From: Gnetum montanum
Lineage: Eukaryota > Streptophyta > Gnetopsida > Gnetales > Gnetaceae
Direction of reading: 5' to 3'
NCBI GenBank assembly: GCA_015680685.1
Contig: MNCI01004419.1
Location: forward strand, 97,241-161,240
DNA length: 64,000 nt
Under the pieces are notes generated by a model. That model was not told the origin of the DNA. It saw only the letters and a program-made list of their open reading frames with translations, and searched no databases. The translations under genes were made by a program, and so were the position numbers. How positions within the stretch are numbered: position 1 is the stretch's first letter; every line of letters begins with the position of its first letter. Below, in pieces: positions 10,314-22,950 of the stretch.

Positions 10314-11055
10314 AGACAGTTATGCCACATCAATGCACTTTACCTAATTGCACCATTTCCACACATATCCAAGCTTTGACATCACAATTACAGTGCAGCA
10401 AGCTCATAATTACATCATGGTAGGCTCGTCCAACGAACATGCACGTCCAACGATCATGCATGTCCATGTAGCTTAGATAAGTCAACATGGTCCTAGGACA
10501 CGTGGCATCCAAACTGCATCTTTCGTATGCCCTTGGTCCTATAAATACCCTGATGAGAAATGCTCAAAGAGTCAGCTAGCTGGTGAATTGGTTAGCAAGC
10601 AAGAAAAAAGTTAGCATTGTATTCCTAAGCATTGTAAACATCTTGTTTGACATTGTAAACAGTTAGCACTCTAATTTGGCATTTTGTTCTGCTCTTTCCT
10701 ACTATCCTCATAGCATTTTGCATTGTTGACTCCTGAGTCTGCATTCAACCATACAGCTATCTTACTCTAAACGTCTTGGTTACTCTTGGGAGCCCTATGC
10801 CCCTCAGTGTCATGCAACCAATTGTATCCACCTTGAAAAAGTGAAGTCACATTCTTGAAGTTGTGCATTTTTCTAACTACATTCTACTTTGTTTTCTTGC
10901 TTATCATTGCATTTTACATCATTTTCTATCCCTTTTATGCTTAAATATTATTCTATGTTGTAAATCCCATTTTCAAATTATTCGTTTGCAAAAGGTTATA
11001 TTAACACCTATTAAGTCTCTTTCTGATTGACTAGGCCATTTAAGGTTCTCCATTT
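10000..11055 (+). mobile_element. LTR-like promoter region of element A (3' LTR, borders unresolved)
   Basis: CCTATAAATACC places a TATA box at 10,540-10,547, downstream of the hairpin cluster and about 2.9 kb after the pol stop. The following 500 bp is non-coding with T-rich stretches. I could not identify the LTR start, polypurine tract or TSD. The right limit is set by the broken protease of element B at about 11,060. Confidence 0.5.
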
Positions 11056-11076
11056 TCATTTTATCTAGCACAACCC

Positions 11077-11571
11077 TCACGTGGATTTAGGGTTAAGACT
11101 GTCACGATCGATGACCTCTCGGTGTTTTCCAATCGTCGACTTTTTTGATCGCAACATTTCCAGGGAAAGATCACAAATTCCTAGGCATGCATTTACAATA
11201 CTTAGCCATGTCCTTCCGATTATTATTGGGAAGTCCGCCTTGTCATCATTGACTTGTATCACTGGGAAATCAGCTCGGTATGACCAACCACACACCATGG
11301 TAATGATGTCCTCCACCAATCCTAACGGAATAGTGATGGACTGATCAGCCAGCTCTAAGTAAACATTGCTCTTTTTAAGTGGAGGTAGGTTCCAGGATTT
11401 ATACATTTCTTGTGATATCAAGTTGACTCTGGAACCTGAGTCAAGAAGATCTTTACATGGTTCATTCCCAATGACTTGGAGGTAGATTAAGGGACTTCCA
11501 AGATCAGTGAGTTTCTTGGGAAGGTTGCCCACCTTTATCCAGTCAGTGATAGTATGTGTTAACATAATCAT
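11077..11571 (-). pseudogene. pro: Retroviral-type aspartic protease, element B
   Basis: An open minus-strand frame of 164 codons. LLDSGSRVNLIS is the active-site loop (D-S/T-G; here DSG), followed by LELADQSITIPLGLVEDI and a flap-like part, then ADFPIIIGRTWLSIVNA with the I-I-G-R-x-W-L box. The order and wording fit the Athila-type protease of Ty3/Gypsy elements. The frame joins upstream to gag C-terminal sequence (MLTHTITDWIKVGNLP). After SLEM the sequence diverges from the D and E copies and stops at 11,077. RT and integrase are absent because element A begins there. Confidence 0.85.
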
Positions 11572-14103
11572 ATGCGTTGAGCTCTGTTGTTGGTTTGAAG
11601 GGAGCTTCGAAACCTTATTTGTCGAAGGAATGTTCAGAGGCTCAACTGCTTATGGTTGTGAGAGCTTGTTTGGACAACTGGTTTTGAAGAAAGATCCTCT
11701 CCTTGTATGATTTTTAGAACTAGTAGCAGGATGAAGGTTTACAGCTCTCGTAGCATTGCATTGCTACGGTTGAGTGGGGAGTTCCCCTTGCATCGCTGGA
11801 GCGGGTGGTAGTGGAGCTATAGGTGTAAGAGTTGTGGCTGGGTTCAGAGTATGGTATGCATGTGATGTGTCTCTCCCAAGAGAAGGATTCTTATAATACT
11901 CCTAAGCTTGGTAGTAACATTGGGGGGTCACGTGACCAACAAGATTCACTTGGATAGATTGGCTACTACACGTAGTAGCCATATGGATCTGGTTGCTGAT
12001 AAGGGTATTTTGCCTTGGCGGTGGCATCCCCCATGACTATGGGTATTTCCACTACTTGTGTTGCTCCATAGGTTGTGGTAGAGTTCCACTTGGATAATAT
12101 GTTAATGGTTGGTAGAATTTCCTTGGGTTACCTTGGGGATAAGGTAACCATCAGGGTGCTTTCTGTTTGTTAAGTCTTGGATTAACTGCATACACCCCAA
12201 ACTCTTACAAATGTGAGATTATCAGGCAACATCCCTTAGGATGGTCATATTGGCATATTTCACATCCACCATCATTATCTATATTCAAATCCATAACCTC
12301 TTTAGTGATACCTAATTTACCCTTATGTTTGTTATGTGCATGGTCCAAATCCCTCTTATTTTTCCTATCATGGTCACTACTTCGCTCCTTTGACTCCTCT
12401 ATAATTTTTAAAATGGCTTCAAATCAACTATATAAGGAGTCCCACATTTGATCTACCTTAGCTAACACTTCTATTGTTAATTTCTGAAGTGGCAAGGTTT
12501 TCCTACTCACCAACTCTTGAGTGGTGACTCATCCTCCTCCTCATAGAATCTCACTTCCCTCTTTCAGAGGGAAGGATCATAGTGATACTCTTCAGTGATT
12601 TCTCTCTTACGTAGCTCTCCTTCTTCCTTAGCTACTTGCTCCAAAAATCTATGAACCTCATGGGACCTATGTTCAGATAATCTTCCTTGGGCATATGTCC
12701 GAAGGGTTCTCCTGGTTTCATGTCTTAGCCCATCTAAGATGTGGCGTAGTTGATCCCATTGTGCTTAACCATGGCCCGAGCAACAAATGTAGCAATGCAT
12801 AATATCAGCCCATGGTAGCATTCAAGGGTTCATGATTACCCTTCTTCCATCCTTGTATCTACTTTTTCAAGTTGGACACTTGGGAGTATTTTTGATATTT
12901 ATTGTTAAAAAATTCTAGCATCGTACTCCACCTTCGAATGGATTTCGATTCTAAGGACCAATACCAGCTTTCCACCTCTTTTATGAGTGTCCTTGGGAAT
13001 AACTTTAACTTTTGCCACTCATTTTCAATGTTCTACAAGGTGCAGGCATCATGAAATGCCTATAAGTGATTCTGTGGATCAGCATTGTATCCCCCCTCAA
13101 ATCGTGGGATATTATTCATGTATAGTCTCTTGATCTGACTATCCTTTTGGTGCCTTGTAGGTATTCTAATGGCCTCCATGATGTCTAACATGCTTCAGGT
13201 TGCAAGTAGGGGTTCTTCATGGTCATTTCTTTCATGGTGTCTATGATGTCTACGCTGTTCCCTACTTTTCCTTCTTCCATGTCATGATTCCCTAGAATGC
13301 CCTTGTCCTCGCTCTCAACTCTCTTGTCGAGGTCTCTCATTTTTCTTACCCTTTTCCTCATGGTTAGGTTCCTTATGACTACGTCCCGACATTGAAGAAG
13401 AGGACGATTTTTGTGATGAAGGGGAAGAGGAAGGAGAATCATCACCATGACGATGTTTCCTACCTTTCCTTTGGTGATCTTGACCCCAATTGTGATGATG
13501 ATCAGAATGCTCGCTCTTATCTTATGTTTTTGTTCCCTCATTGAACACTGGGTGTTCGTGGGAATCAAAACTAGGATTGTGTATCATGGAGCAAAAGTTC
13601 TGATACACCACCTCCTCATGATCATTAGGAGGGGGAACATCATATTGTGGAGAACCTATTGAGATAGGTTCACCACCCTTAATTTCTCTTATGATGGACA
13701 AAGCATTATGGGGTCCTTTTCCCTTCAACAATGTGTGGTAACTCTCCTGCCACTAGTCCCATTGATGTTGCACTTTTATGGGGTGGTATTCCCTTACATT
13801 ATAATCGCATGCAATGTACTTAGCATATAATTGCCACATGCCAATTTGTGCAAGGGCACAAAGGAGCATGTTGGGGACGACTCTATCTGGAGGCAATACT
13901 ATGTTACCCTCCAAGTCTCTCCAATGTAGTTGTTCATCTTGATGGAAGACAAAGGTAAAGTTAGGTATATAATCATCATGATGAGTATATACCACATTGA
14001 ATTGTTGAGGAACTAACGATTCTTGGTTATGTATGTTGTGTTGCCAACTGTCTCTAGTGTTGGTCCTAGGCAGTGAAGTTCTTTTGTGTGGTGAAGAAAA
14101 CAT
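11572..14103 (-). pseudogene. gag: gag polyprotein, element B
   Basis: The likely start is MFSSPHKR at 14,103 rather than the upstream ATG at 14,133, because gag of D and E begins MSSSSHK and MSSSHRS. The N-terminal domain has VVYTHHDDYIPNFTFVFHQ and EGNIVLPPDR, conserved in D, E and F. A His/Arg/Ser-rich linker (HHHNWGQDHQRKGRKHRHG) leads to the capsid-type retrotrans_gag domain (WQKLKLFPRTLIKE, SIRRWSTMLEFFNNKY). A zinc knuckle CEICQYDHPKGCC (C-X2-C-X3-H-X4-C) follows, then a Pro/Gln-rich tail. Many TAG and TAA stops replace Gln codons. Gag forms the particle shell and binds RNA in intact relatives. Confidence 0.85.
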
Positions 14104-14174
14104 TTTAGTCTTGTTCGGTGTGTTATTTGTCATTATGTTATTTTTTTTCTTGATTAACCCTAAGGGTTCATTTT

Positions 14175-14192
14175 CTCTCCCAATGGTGTAAA
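14175..14192 (-). promoter_or_regulatory. Primer binding site, element B (tRNA-Asp type, decayed)
   Basis: The minus strand reads TTTACACCATTGGGAGAG directly after the LTR end AATCA. It matches the tRNA-Asp primer site (TGGCGCCGTTGCCGGGGA) with mostly G-to-A or C-to-T changes. Confidence 0.55.
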
Positions 14193-15415
14193 TGATTTCT
14201 TNNNNNNNNNNNNNNNNNNNNNNNNNNNNNNNNNNNNNNNNNNNNNNNNNNNNNNNNNNNNNNNNNNNNNNNNNNNNNNNNNNNNNNNNNNNNNNNNNNN
14301 NNNNNNNNNNNNNNNNNNAGGTATATGATTTTTATGTCTTTTATCTTTTTATCGCCTATGCTAAGAGAGGAAGGGTTGAAGAGACTAAGTAACTAACTTT
14401 CACTAACTAAGCTTTAATCGTCCTAGAATTAATATCTATTCCCACTTTCTGTGCACACCCTGAACTAGTGCAATGCTACTGGGATTACCAAATGCTATTT
14501 GTTACTAGGTTACCAAGTGTAGCACACGTGCTCGAAGTAGTCGTATTGAATGCACTTAACTAGGAGAGTTAAGGGTTGAGAGAGATTAATTATCTAAGAA
14601 ATAATTTAGGCATTTAACATTAACTAAATCCTAATTAGCTTAGTCCATGCACTACAAGGTTTATTAGAAAGTTCATCTTTATTTCCATACACAAATGTGT
14701 GCTTGGGTACAATTTGTTCAAATAAAGATCCATTCACTTTGAGACTCCTACTGTGGGCACATGAAAATTATTCTATCTTTGGAATGGTAAAACTACCAGA
14801 GTTTAGCTAAGGGTCTAGATCTAGATGATCTTACAAGGGAAAGCCACCTCTTATTTATAGAACTAGCGACAGGCTGTGATATCACATATGCAATATCGTA
14901 GGGCCTGACGTGATATTGCGGACACAATATCACATACGTGATATCACGGCTAATGAATAAGCAAATGTCTTATGTTCATCTAAAACATCTTGGAGGATAG
15001 TGTAACATCTTGCCTAAACGTTGGAAATTTTAGAGGAGATAACTAGAGTCAAGCTGAGATGTCTTGGACTCATTGTTTTGGCATACCTGGGATGTATAGA
15101 ATCAAGCTAAGATATCTAGAAAATACTTGAGACATATGGGATGAAACTAAGACATCTTGAATCAGGTGAAGACATCTCACCTACAAAGGCTTAAAAGAAA
15201 GAAGCCTATTTTAAGATATTGAACCTCTAAACATCTCTAACAAGTCTCCATTGATCCCTAGAATTCCCTAAGGATATCAAAATAGGTATAAAACACCTCC
15301 AAGAATGTCAAAGCACCCTATGATGATTATCAATAAGACAAACACAAAAGACACACAAAAATCATATACACAAACACATTAAAGATGATACATAAGCTGG
15401 GTGATGTCCTCATCA
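14193..15415 (-). mobile_element. 5' LTR of element B
   Basis: Plus-strand coordinates start TGATT next to the primer site and can be followed to CTCATCA at 15,409-15,415. The TATA box (minus, CTATAAATAA) is at 14,860-14,851. The R hairpin with AATAAAGAT is near 14,665-14,730. GATATCACATACGTGATATC-type palindromes lie at 14,877-14,949. The last 450 bp contains repeated AAGACATCTT-like words not found in the other LTRs, so the outer border at 15,415 is less sure than the inner one. An assembly gap removes part of U5. Confidence 0.65.
14202..14318. other. Assembly gap (117 N)
   Basis: A run of N inside the element B LTR. By comparison with the solo LTR at 40,993 the missing part is U5, equivalent to about 41,003-41,168. 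Confidence 0.99.
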
Positions 15416-15576
15416 ATAGGATCCTAAATCTTATTGAAAAATGCTACTTTTGGTTAAGTATGTTTATCCAAATTTTAAAATTTATGAATTATTGCTTAAC
15501 ATGTTATAAATTAAAAGGGGAATGATAGTAGATGATCATTATTTGTAATTGTATATTTCTAACTTACCATGGAAGA

Positions 15577-16560
15577 TTATGTTTATGGATTTCATTGGGG
15601 GAATTACAAAAACTAAGAGTGGAAATAGTTCTATTTTTATTATGATAGATAGATGTACCAAAATGACATATTTTATTCCTTGAAAGAAGGAAAGTGATGC
15701 TTCCCATATTTTAAGTTTATTTTTCCAACATGTTATTCATTTGCATGACATTTACTTTTCTATTACAAGTGATAGGGATGCAAAAGTTACCATCCATTTT
15801 TAAAGATTCCTATGAAGGATTTTGGAAACTAAGCTAAATCATTCACATGCCTGTCATCTTCAATTCGATAGATAAATTAAAGTGGTAAACAAATATCTAT
15901 TGAAAATTTTATGATGTTTTTATGATAATGAACCAAAAGATAGGAGAATTTCTTATCTCATGCTGAATTCTCTTACAATAACACATTTCATTATAGCATT
16001 ATAAAAAGCTATTTTAAGACAAATTATGATTATAGTCCTAGAATTTTGGATGATATAAAGTTTTGATGGGAAACCATAAGTGAGTGTTGAATTTATGCAA
16101 AAACTAAAAGACCTGCATCCCTAAGTGAAGGAATGATAGATTAAGGATATAGAGATGTACCAAAAGAAGAATGAGGGAAATATGAGGTTGATGCATTAGT
16201 ATGAATCCATTTGTAAAAGAAGAGGCTAAAAGTAATCAATTTATCAAAATTGAATGTAAAATTGATGAGGCTTTTCAAAATAAATGACAATTTTTATGAT
16301 CTTTTAACACCTAGTACTGTTGGCATGGATTTTTTTTCAATATTACAAATTTGATCCATTATCATGGGCCTAATAATCACCAAACCTTAAAGAGAAACAT
16401 GGAGGAGTTAAAGGTTGTCATTATTGATCCTAAGTCTTCAAAGGAGAGGAAGGAAATTTTCTTAAAGAAGAGGGAGGCTTCAAGCATAAGGAGTATAAAG
16501 AGGTTTAAATATTTAATCCATTGGAATCATTAAGATGTTATTTATGTTATATGGGTATAT
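15577..16560 (+). pseudogene. pol: Chromovirus integrase and chromodomain relic
   Basis: The broken plus-strand frame reads FMDFIGGITKTKSGNSSIFI, MIDRCTKMTYFIP, ITSDRDAKVTIHF and later YDNEPKDRR, the core of a chromovirus-type integrase (D-F-I-x-G-L-P, I-x-S-D-R-D-x-x-F). After several stops, a C-terminal block at 16,351-16,560 (REASSIRSIKRFKYLIHW followed by a V-I-W) resembles a retrotransposon chromodomain (an R-E...K-Y-L-I-R-W-K core with a T-W end). In intact relatives the chromodomain directs integration to heterochromatin. This is the only chromovirus piece in the window and is more decayed than the Athila-like elements. Confidence 0.75.
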
Positions 16561-19500
16561 AAGATTTAATTTGTTGATTAGGGTATTGTTGTTTACTTAA
16601 TTTATAGTGTTTGAAGATGGGAGAGCTAGCATAGGAATATCTTCAATTTTAAAGTTATATATTTCTACTATTTTAATGTTGTAGAAGTTATAGGAAATAT
16701 TATGGCCATGTTTTATGTTGTATGAAGATCAATTGGTGATATTTTAGTTTTGAACTAGAAATGACAAGGTGACTACAAGCTGAGTGTGAATCATAGCTAG
16801 TTGAAACTTATTTTTTATTATATTTTCTAACTAAAATTGGTACTACGAGATGATGTGACTTGCAAAAACTCACAATCCACCCAAGAGACTATGGAAGATT
16901 ACATTAATAGTCACTCATACTAATAAGTACAGTACTTGCACTAAGAATTTTTTCAATTTAAGAATTTTAGCTAGTAGGTGATTGTAAGTGGGTATGACTT
17001 GCAACATAATAATGCACCTAATAGAATTTAAAAATTATTCTAAGTAATAAAATAATATGAATTTATTTTGTAGTTATAGAAAACAAATGTAAAAACATGA
17101 TTAAGGAATTTTTTACCATTCCTATGATTTCTTCTGGTAAGAGGACTAGTTTTAAGGTAATTGTATGAGTTCATTATGAAATTGGGTTGTTCCTTTGGCA
17201 TCTTTTATTCTCATCTAGAAAGTGATGAGGAATTATGAGGGTTGTATAGCATCATGATTTTTAACTATCATTGAGTGTGTGAGGTTGTGAAATGTGTGGC
17301 AAGAACCAATACTTTCTGGATCCTTGTGGATTTTGTGTGTGCATGAGCCTTTACTTTTGTATTTTTGTGCATTTCATTTCATGCATATTAATTAGAGATA
17401 TTTTTAGTAGTGTTTTTATTTTGACATGATTGTGTATGAAATTTTAATTTAAGCTCTTTAAAATCCTATGTGATTATTATAGCATTGTGTGTGGGATTGA
17501 GATGATTTTCTCTTCAATTGCATTGGAATGATAAATTGAATATCAAACCATACTAGAATGATGATTTAAGAAAAATCCAGTCTAATATTCTAGCTAAGAA
17601 AATCATTAGCATGTTGCTAGATTCTTGTTTGAATGTTGTAACTACTCAATATATGGATAATACAATCATGATTTTATTGGGGGAAGAGTATTAGAACTTA
17701 AACTAAATGATTATATGTATCCTTATGATATACAGATAATACAAAATTTTCATAGAAATTAAGTATAATATAATGAATTATCATAGTAGCAACCTTGTCA
17801 AAATTGAACTTGTAACTTGCAAACCATAAAATGCATGCTCTAACAAACTGAATAATATTTTACTAACTATAGCCATGAGTTTATGGGAAAGTATATAATG
17901 ATAACAAAGTTACTACGTTTCTACATGAAGCTTGATAATTTACAAATACTTACAATTTCTTTGTGATTAAGATAGTTCATGTTGTTATCTAATATCTCAT
18001 CCAAAAGATGAAAACTTAATTGATTAGAATCCTTAAGAATGCATGTAATGGAGATTGATTTTCATATGTGTATATCTTAGTGGACATGTTTCATTAGTTG
18101 GTACCAATCATAAAAACTTCTTTATTAGTAGATCATTCTTAAAGTGTTATGGGAATATGCTTGAACTTTCTAAGGAAAGAAAAATAGGAAAAATTTTAAG
18201 TCTTCTTGGAAGCTCTCAAGTGAGTAAAGAAAAAGTGTGATGGTTACTAAACTAATAATAATAATTTTGGGATAGGTCATTAGTGTAATACTCAAATACA
18301 AAATGCCTCATTAAGGATATGCTTAATGTGTCTATGAGACAATTTTTTGAGGAAAAAATTATTAAATTTTTCCATATGAGATTCTTGCCCTATTTAGTAA
18401 AACTTTTGCAAAATTTAGCTTCGAGAAGTTTACTATGAGATAGCTCAAAATTAAAGAATGATGTATTCTATAAAAATTCTTTATTCATTGTATTAGCTAT
18501 GTAGGATTTGAAGTTAAATGTGTAGAATGCTATTGATTTCCATCATTATGTTAAGGAAAATCTAAAAGAGATAGCCATTATTTACATACAATACAACACT
18601 TTATTTAAACTATTATATTATTAAAATAGAATTAGCCATATTTAGCTCAATTAAACTAGGTAAATTTATTTGGGTGCATCCATTCCTTGGTTGAACCAAA
18701 GACCAGTAATCACCTAGAATGAGTTACCTAGACTATTTCACAGTATGGTCATGTTACTATCCTAACAAAGTAGCATTGAAATAAGATCCATGAATCTATA
18801 TGTAAACTAGAAGGTTATGAAGGTGGTGATTCATAAGAAGTAGAAGATCAAAGAAGTTCTTATCCCTACTAAATGGTGCCTAAGGAAGATGTAAAATAAA
18901 GATAAGCTCAAGCCTTGAATATGCTCAGCATCAAAACAATAAAATAGCACATCATGGACCTAAGAAATTTATCAAAATAAGATAGATTAAGATGTCATGA
19001 AGATAATTAGTTACAAAGACTATTTAAGGGAGAAGGACAAACTACATTATGGTAATAGTCCCTTAGTTATCATGAGAAAAGTTGATCCAACTTAGCAATG
19101 GATTACTAAAAGATTCCAAAGTGACCTAGCTCACATAACACTAAGAATAATAGCTTATAATAAGCTATCCAACAAGCATTATATGTATGCTTCCATGTCA
19201 TGATGTAAAGTAGATGTAATCCAAAGGAAGATGTATGACCAAAGGAAGAGCAATACCATTGAAACTTAAGAAATTTTTATAAACTTAGTACAATTAAATA
19301 TGGAATGAATTTGAATCCAAAGATGATGATTATAAATTACAAAAATAAAAAATAGTACTTTTTGTAGACTATTTACAATAGTTTATAACTAGTGCTAAGC
19401 TTTAGAATTAAGTCAATGTAATTATCTTCATCATAATAGGGTTCATAAGCAATCAAGTTAGTAAGACTTATAATAGTCATAACTATATAAAGTTCAACAT

Positions 19501-19620
19501 TGTCACATCCTTTCACTATGAAGCAAACATTTCATTATGAGGAAGGCAATACAAAAATTTAAATAAACACATATTATAATATAAAATTAATTAATAGTGA
19601 TACATCATTAAGAAGAAAAA
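16561..19620. other. Non-coding, decayed AT-rich DNA
   Basis: I see no reading frame or family motif over these 3 kb. An open frame of 61 codons at 18,055-18,240 has no recognisable feature. The stretch may include the 3' UTR and LTR of the chromovirus relic. Confidence 0.6.
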
Positions 19621-22330
19621 TATCAAGTGTAACACCCTTCTTCCTCACCATAGGTAAGAAAGTATTATGTTGGGTATAAAACTCCTAACAAATAAATTGG
19701 TCATGGTAAGAGAAACTAAAAATTAAAATGAACTAACATAACAATAATAAACTAAAAGGAAATATGATGTAGGCATGTCCAAACGAAAAAGAAAGATAAT
19801 AATAGAGGAAGGATAAAATAAGATTTAATAACATACATATATAAAATTGGAATGAAATCTAATGCTAAATTGGAAATGGAAAATAGCATATAAATCTTAG
19901 AACATATCCTGCTATATTAATATATTCTTAGTAGTACAAAAACATGAACCATGATCCCAATATAATACATGAAAAAAAAATAACTGATACATGTTCATAA
20001 AATCTCATGATATGGCAAAGAAATATATAGACTAAACCTAAAAAATTAGCATGCAAATCATCCGATATCAATAATAAATATTAAGATATATACTTGTTTT
20101 ACCTAGCCTTGATAATCTAAATATAAGAGGGTTTGTATATACTATGTGAGAAACCTTAACACCTGCACTAGTTGATTCGAAGGCGTGTTTCATGGTGGCC
20201 AAGTGAAGGCATTCTAGCTTACAATACATGTCAATAAGCACAAACAATCTAAACATCATAGATAACACATCATACATAGATCTAAACATCAATGAGAATA
20301 TAACCAAACGAAATTATCTATTCCAACTCATCAACCTATAGACAAGAAGGCTAGCATAAACTAAACTTAGTTTTAAATGTGTAAATTATTGTCATGAGTA
20401 TTTTCCAAATCAAAAATCAAACTACCATGCCTATGGATTTTATTTATTAGTCGATGCATTAGGGGCTGCAACTAAGACTCAGCTCTAACATTTTAGAGGC
20501 ATTGAACAAAGGGAATAATGAGGTATGGATCACCCTTTCATGTAGGATGGGACCTATAGTGAGAGCTACAATAATGCATCCCAGCAACAACTAATTACCA
20601 AGCATTTTTAGGGATTCCATCTCCGACTGACCATACAACTTGATGCTAGTTCTTAACAAATAGTAAACATTTAAGCATTCTAATAAGTACAACCAAATGT
20701 TAATGATGGAGCAATAACACAAATAACAAACAACTCCAAATACCTAAAAGTTCCAATAAAAACTAATAATTAATCCTAAGATTAATTCCAACAATTCAAC
20801 ATATTCAAGATCAATAGGACTATGTCAAATAGAGTCCAATAGTACCAAGATGTATCAAACCAAGTTCCAATAATAAAATAAATAGTAAAATGACTCAAAA
20901 TTGACATCACAACCTCACTACGATCCATGGTAACTAATCATGACTTGAGCATGACTTTATCATGACTTGTGGTTTGCTCAAAACAATCACTCAAAATAAC
21001 TTGAAGGAAATGATTCAACCACAACTTGATCACAATCCATGGCAATTGAAGAAAACTTGACCACAATCTAGCCATGATCTATGGTTAACTAAAAATCACT
21101 CAAAATGAATTGAAATGATAAGATTAGCAAAATAGGCTTTATCACAACTTTACCACAGCTCATGAAATTATAGGCTTTATCAAAACAGAGAAGAAAATTA
21201 AAAAAGATGCTAACAGGATCAACCACAATCCTACCTTAANTTTTTCCATTCTGATTAGGTTGGATCTTACTTGAACATATAGTATTGTCTCACATGTAAT
21301 TTTGTCATGAAAGTTAGACAATAATATATCATCATTTTTTTGTCACATTTCTCTTAGTTTGAAAGTTTGATTATGTTCTTTGAGTTATTTCTATGATGTC
21401 CCTTATGTTCCTTATCATTTGGAAGTCATTAAGAGATGTTTTCATGTTTCCTCAATTTTTGTGTTGAAACCACAAATCATGGTGATACTATTAGTACTAA
21501 TCATAAGTTAAGGTAGGATTGTGGTTGATCCTGTTNCCAAAGTGCTTGAAAGAATAAATTATGGAATTTTTAATGGAAACTACCAAAAACCTCAAATGTA
21601 GTAACCCTAATTTTATTTCTAAAAATAAAATTGAAGATTAAGAAAACTTGTACAAAGACTCATAATTCACATAAATTTCTTACAAAAAGCAATAAGCCAT
21701 ACTAAAAAAATTTAATTAAAAACAATAAATGCTACAATTAGTTTAATTTATAAAATATCATCCATGTACCAAAACCTACTTCTATCATCACATGTCTCAT
21801 ATGTTCATATCATAGCCTTCAGGAAAAGCCTACTAAACTCTTCATAAAGGTTAGTTCATACTAGCTGAAAAAATAATTAAAGTACATAAAAATAATTGTA
21901 TATAAGAATAATAATATGACACTCAAAATCAAAACTAGCTAATGAAAATAACTGAAAAATCATAGCACAATCATCCAAAGTATCAAGAAGCACAAGATAT
22001 AAGTGCTAACATAAGCATCTAAAAATACAAGTTATTACATTAGTTGTCTTAGTTACATCAACATCGGTGGAAGAAGGCATCTCAAATTTTTTCTCATCAA
22101 CTTATAAATATGCATTCTCATAATTAACAAGAATTTTTACATAAATAGAAGAAGTTGAAATTTTGACACTAATTCAGGAAATTAGAGGTAAATTAAAATC
22201 CCCTATAGGAAAATTCTAGAGAGATCAAATCTATTGGATAAGAATCCAAGAGAAAAAATTAGATCCCCTAGAAAGAAATTATATTCTTGATCTTATATTA
22301 TGTCAAGAATGTTCTTTAGATGCATGTCAA
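19621..22330. other. Non-coding decayed DNA with a chromovirus-like LTR terminus
   Basis: TGTAACACCC at 19,628-19,637 is the typical end of chromovirus LTRs (TGTxACACCC...GGGTGTxACA). GGGGTGTTAAA occurs at 22,401-22,411, but I cannot show these are paired. Short A-rich repeats with CCACAATC and CATGACTT words lie at 20,900-21,130. No coding sequence seen. Confidence 0.3.
21212..21535. repeat. Perfect 28-bp inverted repeat bordered by single N: likely mis-oriented contig
   Basis: The 28 bases at 21,212-21,239 (AACAGGATCAACCACAATCC...) are repeated exactly, reverse-complemented, at 21,508-21,535. Single N bases sit immediately after each arm, at 21,240 and 21,536. If 21,241-21,535 is flipped, its start overlaps the left flank by exactly 28 bp, which is how a wrongly oriented gap-filling piece would look. 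Confidence 0.75.
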
Positions 22331-22335
22331 TAAGG

Positions 22336-22390
22336 CATTGATTACTTGATTAAAGCATGTGGCTTGTGGTCTACAAGACATAAGTTTGAA
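22336..22390 (+). repeat. tRNA-like / SINE-head relic
   Basis: The stretch TTAAAGCATGTGGCTTGTGG, a short loop and ACATAAGTTTGAACT resembles the A-box and B-box spacing of a decayed tRNA or tRNA-derived SINE head. No tail or duplication was found. Confidence 0.25.
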
Positions 22391-22483
22391 CTAAGAAGTA
22401 TGAGGGGTGTTAAAGTTGAAATCTTAATATTTATCCTCTAATAATTTGATAGAAATTTTTTTATAATTAAAAATTATTCATTA

Positions 22484-22548
22484 TAATTAAACCCATGACT
22501 TATGGCATATAAGTCAAGAGTCTTACTACTAGACTAATATCTCATCGT
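22484..22548 (-). repeat. tRNA-like / SINE-head relic
   Basis: The minus strand reads TAGTCTAGTAGTAAGACTC, then TCATGGGTTTAATT. This resembles a decayed A box (TRGYNNARNNG) and B box (GGTTCGANTCC) about 35 bp apart. No flanking duplication seen. Confidence 0.3.
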
Positions 22549-22776
22549 TTATTCTAAGAAGTATGGTATTAAGATACATGCTCCATAGGAGTATGATAAG
22601 AATATATACTTAGAAACTACGATATCAAGTAGACAACAAACCATATTAGGTAATTATCAAATCTTTTGTCTACCTTAGTTTGTGTTTGGATATTTTTAAG
22701 AGGCGAGATGAAGGGGATTGTATTATAACTCAAAATATTTTTTTGTTGAGAGGTCAACTAGCAATCATAGATCGAT

Positions 22777-22950
22777 AACACTAAATATTTTGTTGTCCAT
22801 AACACTCCAGGTGAAGCCTATGGGTAACACTAAATAATATTATATCCATGACATTCTAGGAAGAGCCTATCAGCAACATTAAATAATATTTCATCTATAA
22901 TGCTCCAAGAATAGTCTATAAGCACTGCTAAATAATATTCCACTCATAGC
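22777..22950 (+). repeat. 49-bp tandem repeat, 3.5 copies
   Basis: Units begin at 22,777, 22,826, 22,875 and 22,924 (partial), each opening with AACACTAAATAATATT-like sequence. The first three units are exactly 49 bp long. Copies differ at roughly a quarter of positions. Confidence 0.85.

Larger units (their letters stand above)
1..11055 (+). mobile_element. Element A: Tat/Ogre-type Ty3/Gypsy retrotransposon (5' end outside window)
   Basis: The plus-strand order is RT, RNase H, a second RNase H and integrase at 4201-7657, followed by a 30-bp tandem array and an LTR-like region with a TATA box near 10,540. The duplicated RNase H is the hallmark of the Tat lineage (Ogre, Retand, Grande). The word TAGCATAGC and variants recur over 1-4000 and 9650-10,320, which ties the left part and the antisense gene to the same element. 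Neither LTR edge could be fixed: the 5' LTR would lie left of the window, and the right edge is placed where the minus-strand protease of element B breaks off. No gag or protease was found upstream of pol. A probably inserted into B. Confidence 0.7.

Noticed and set aside
18055-18240. Small host protein gene
   Set aside because: Short chance-length frame in AT-rich DNA without motif, start context or neighbours.
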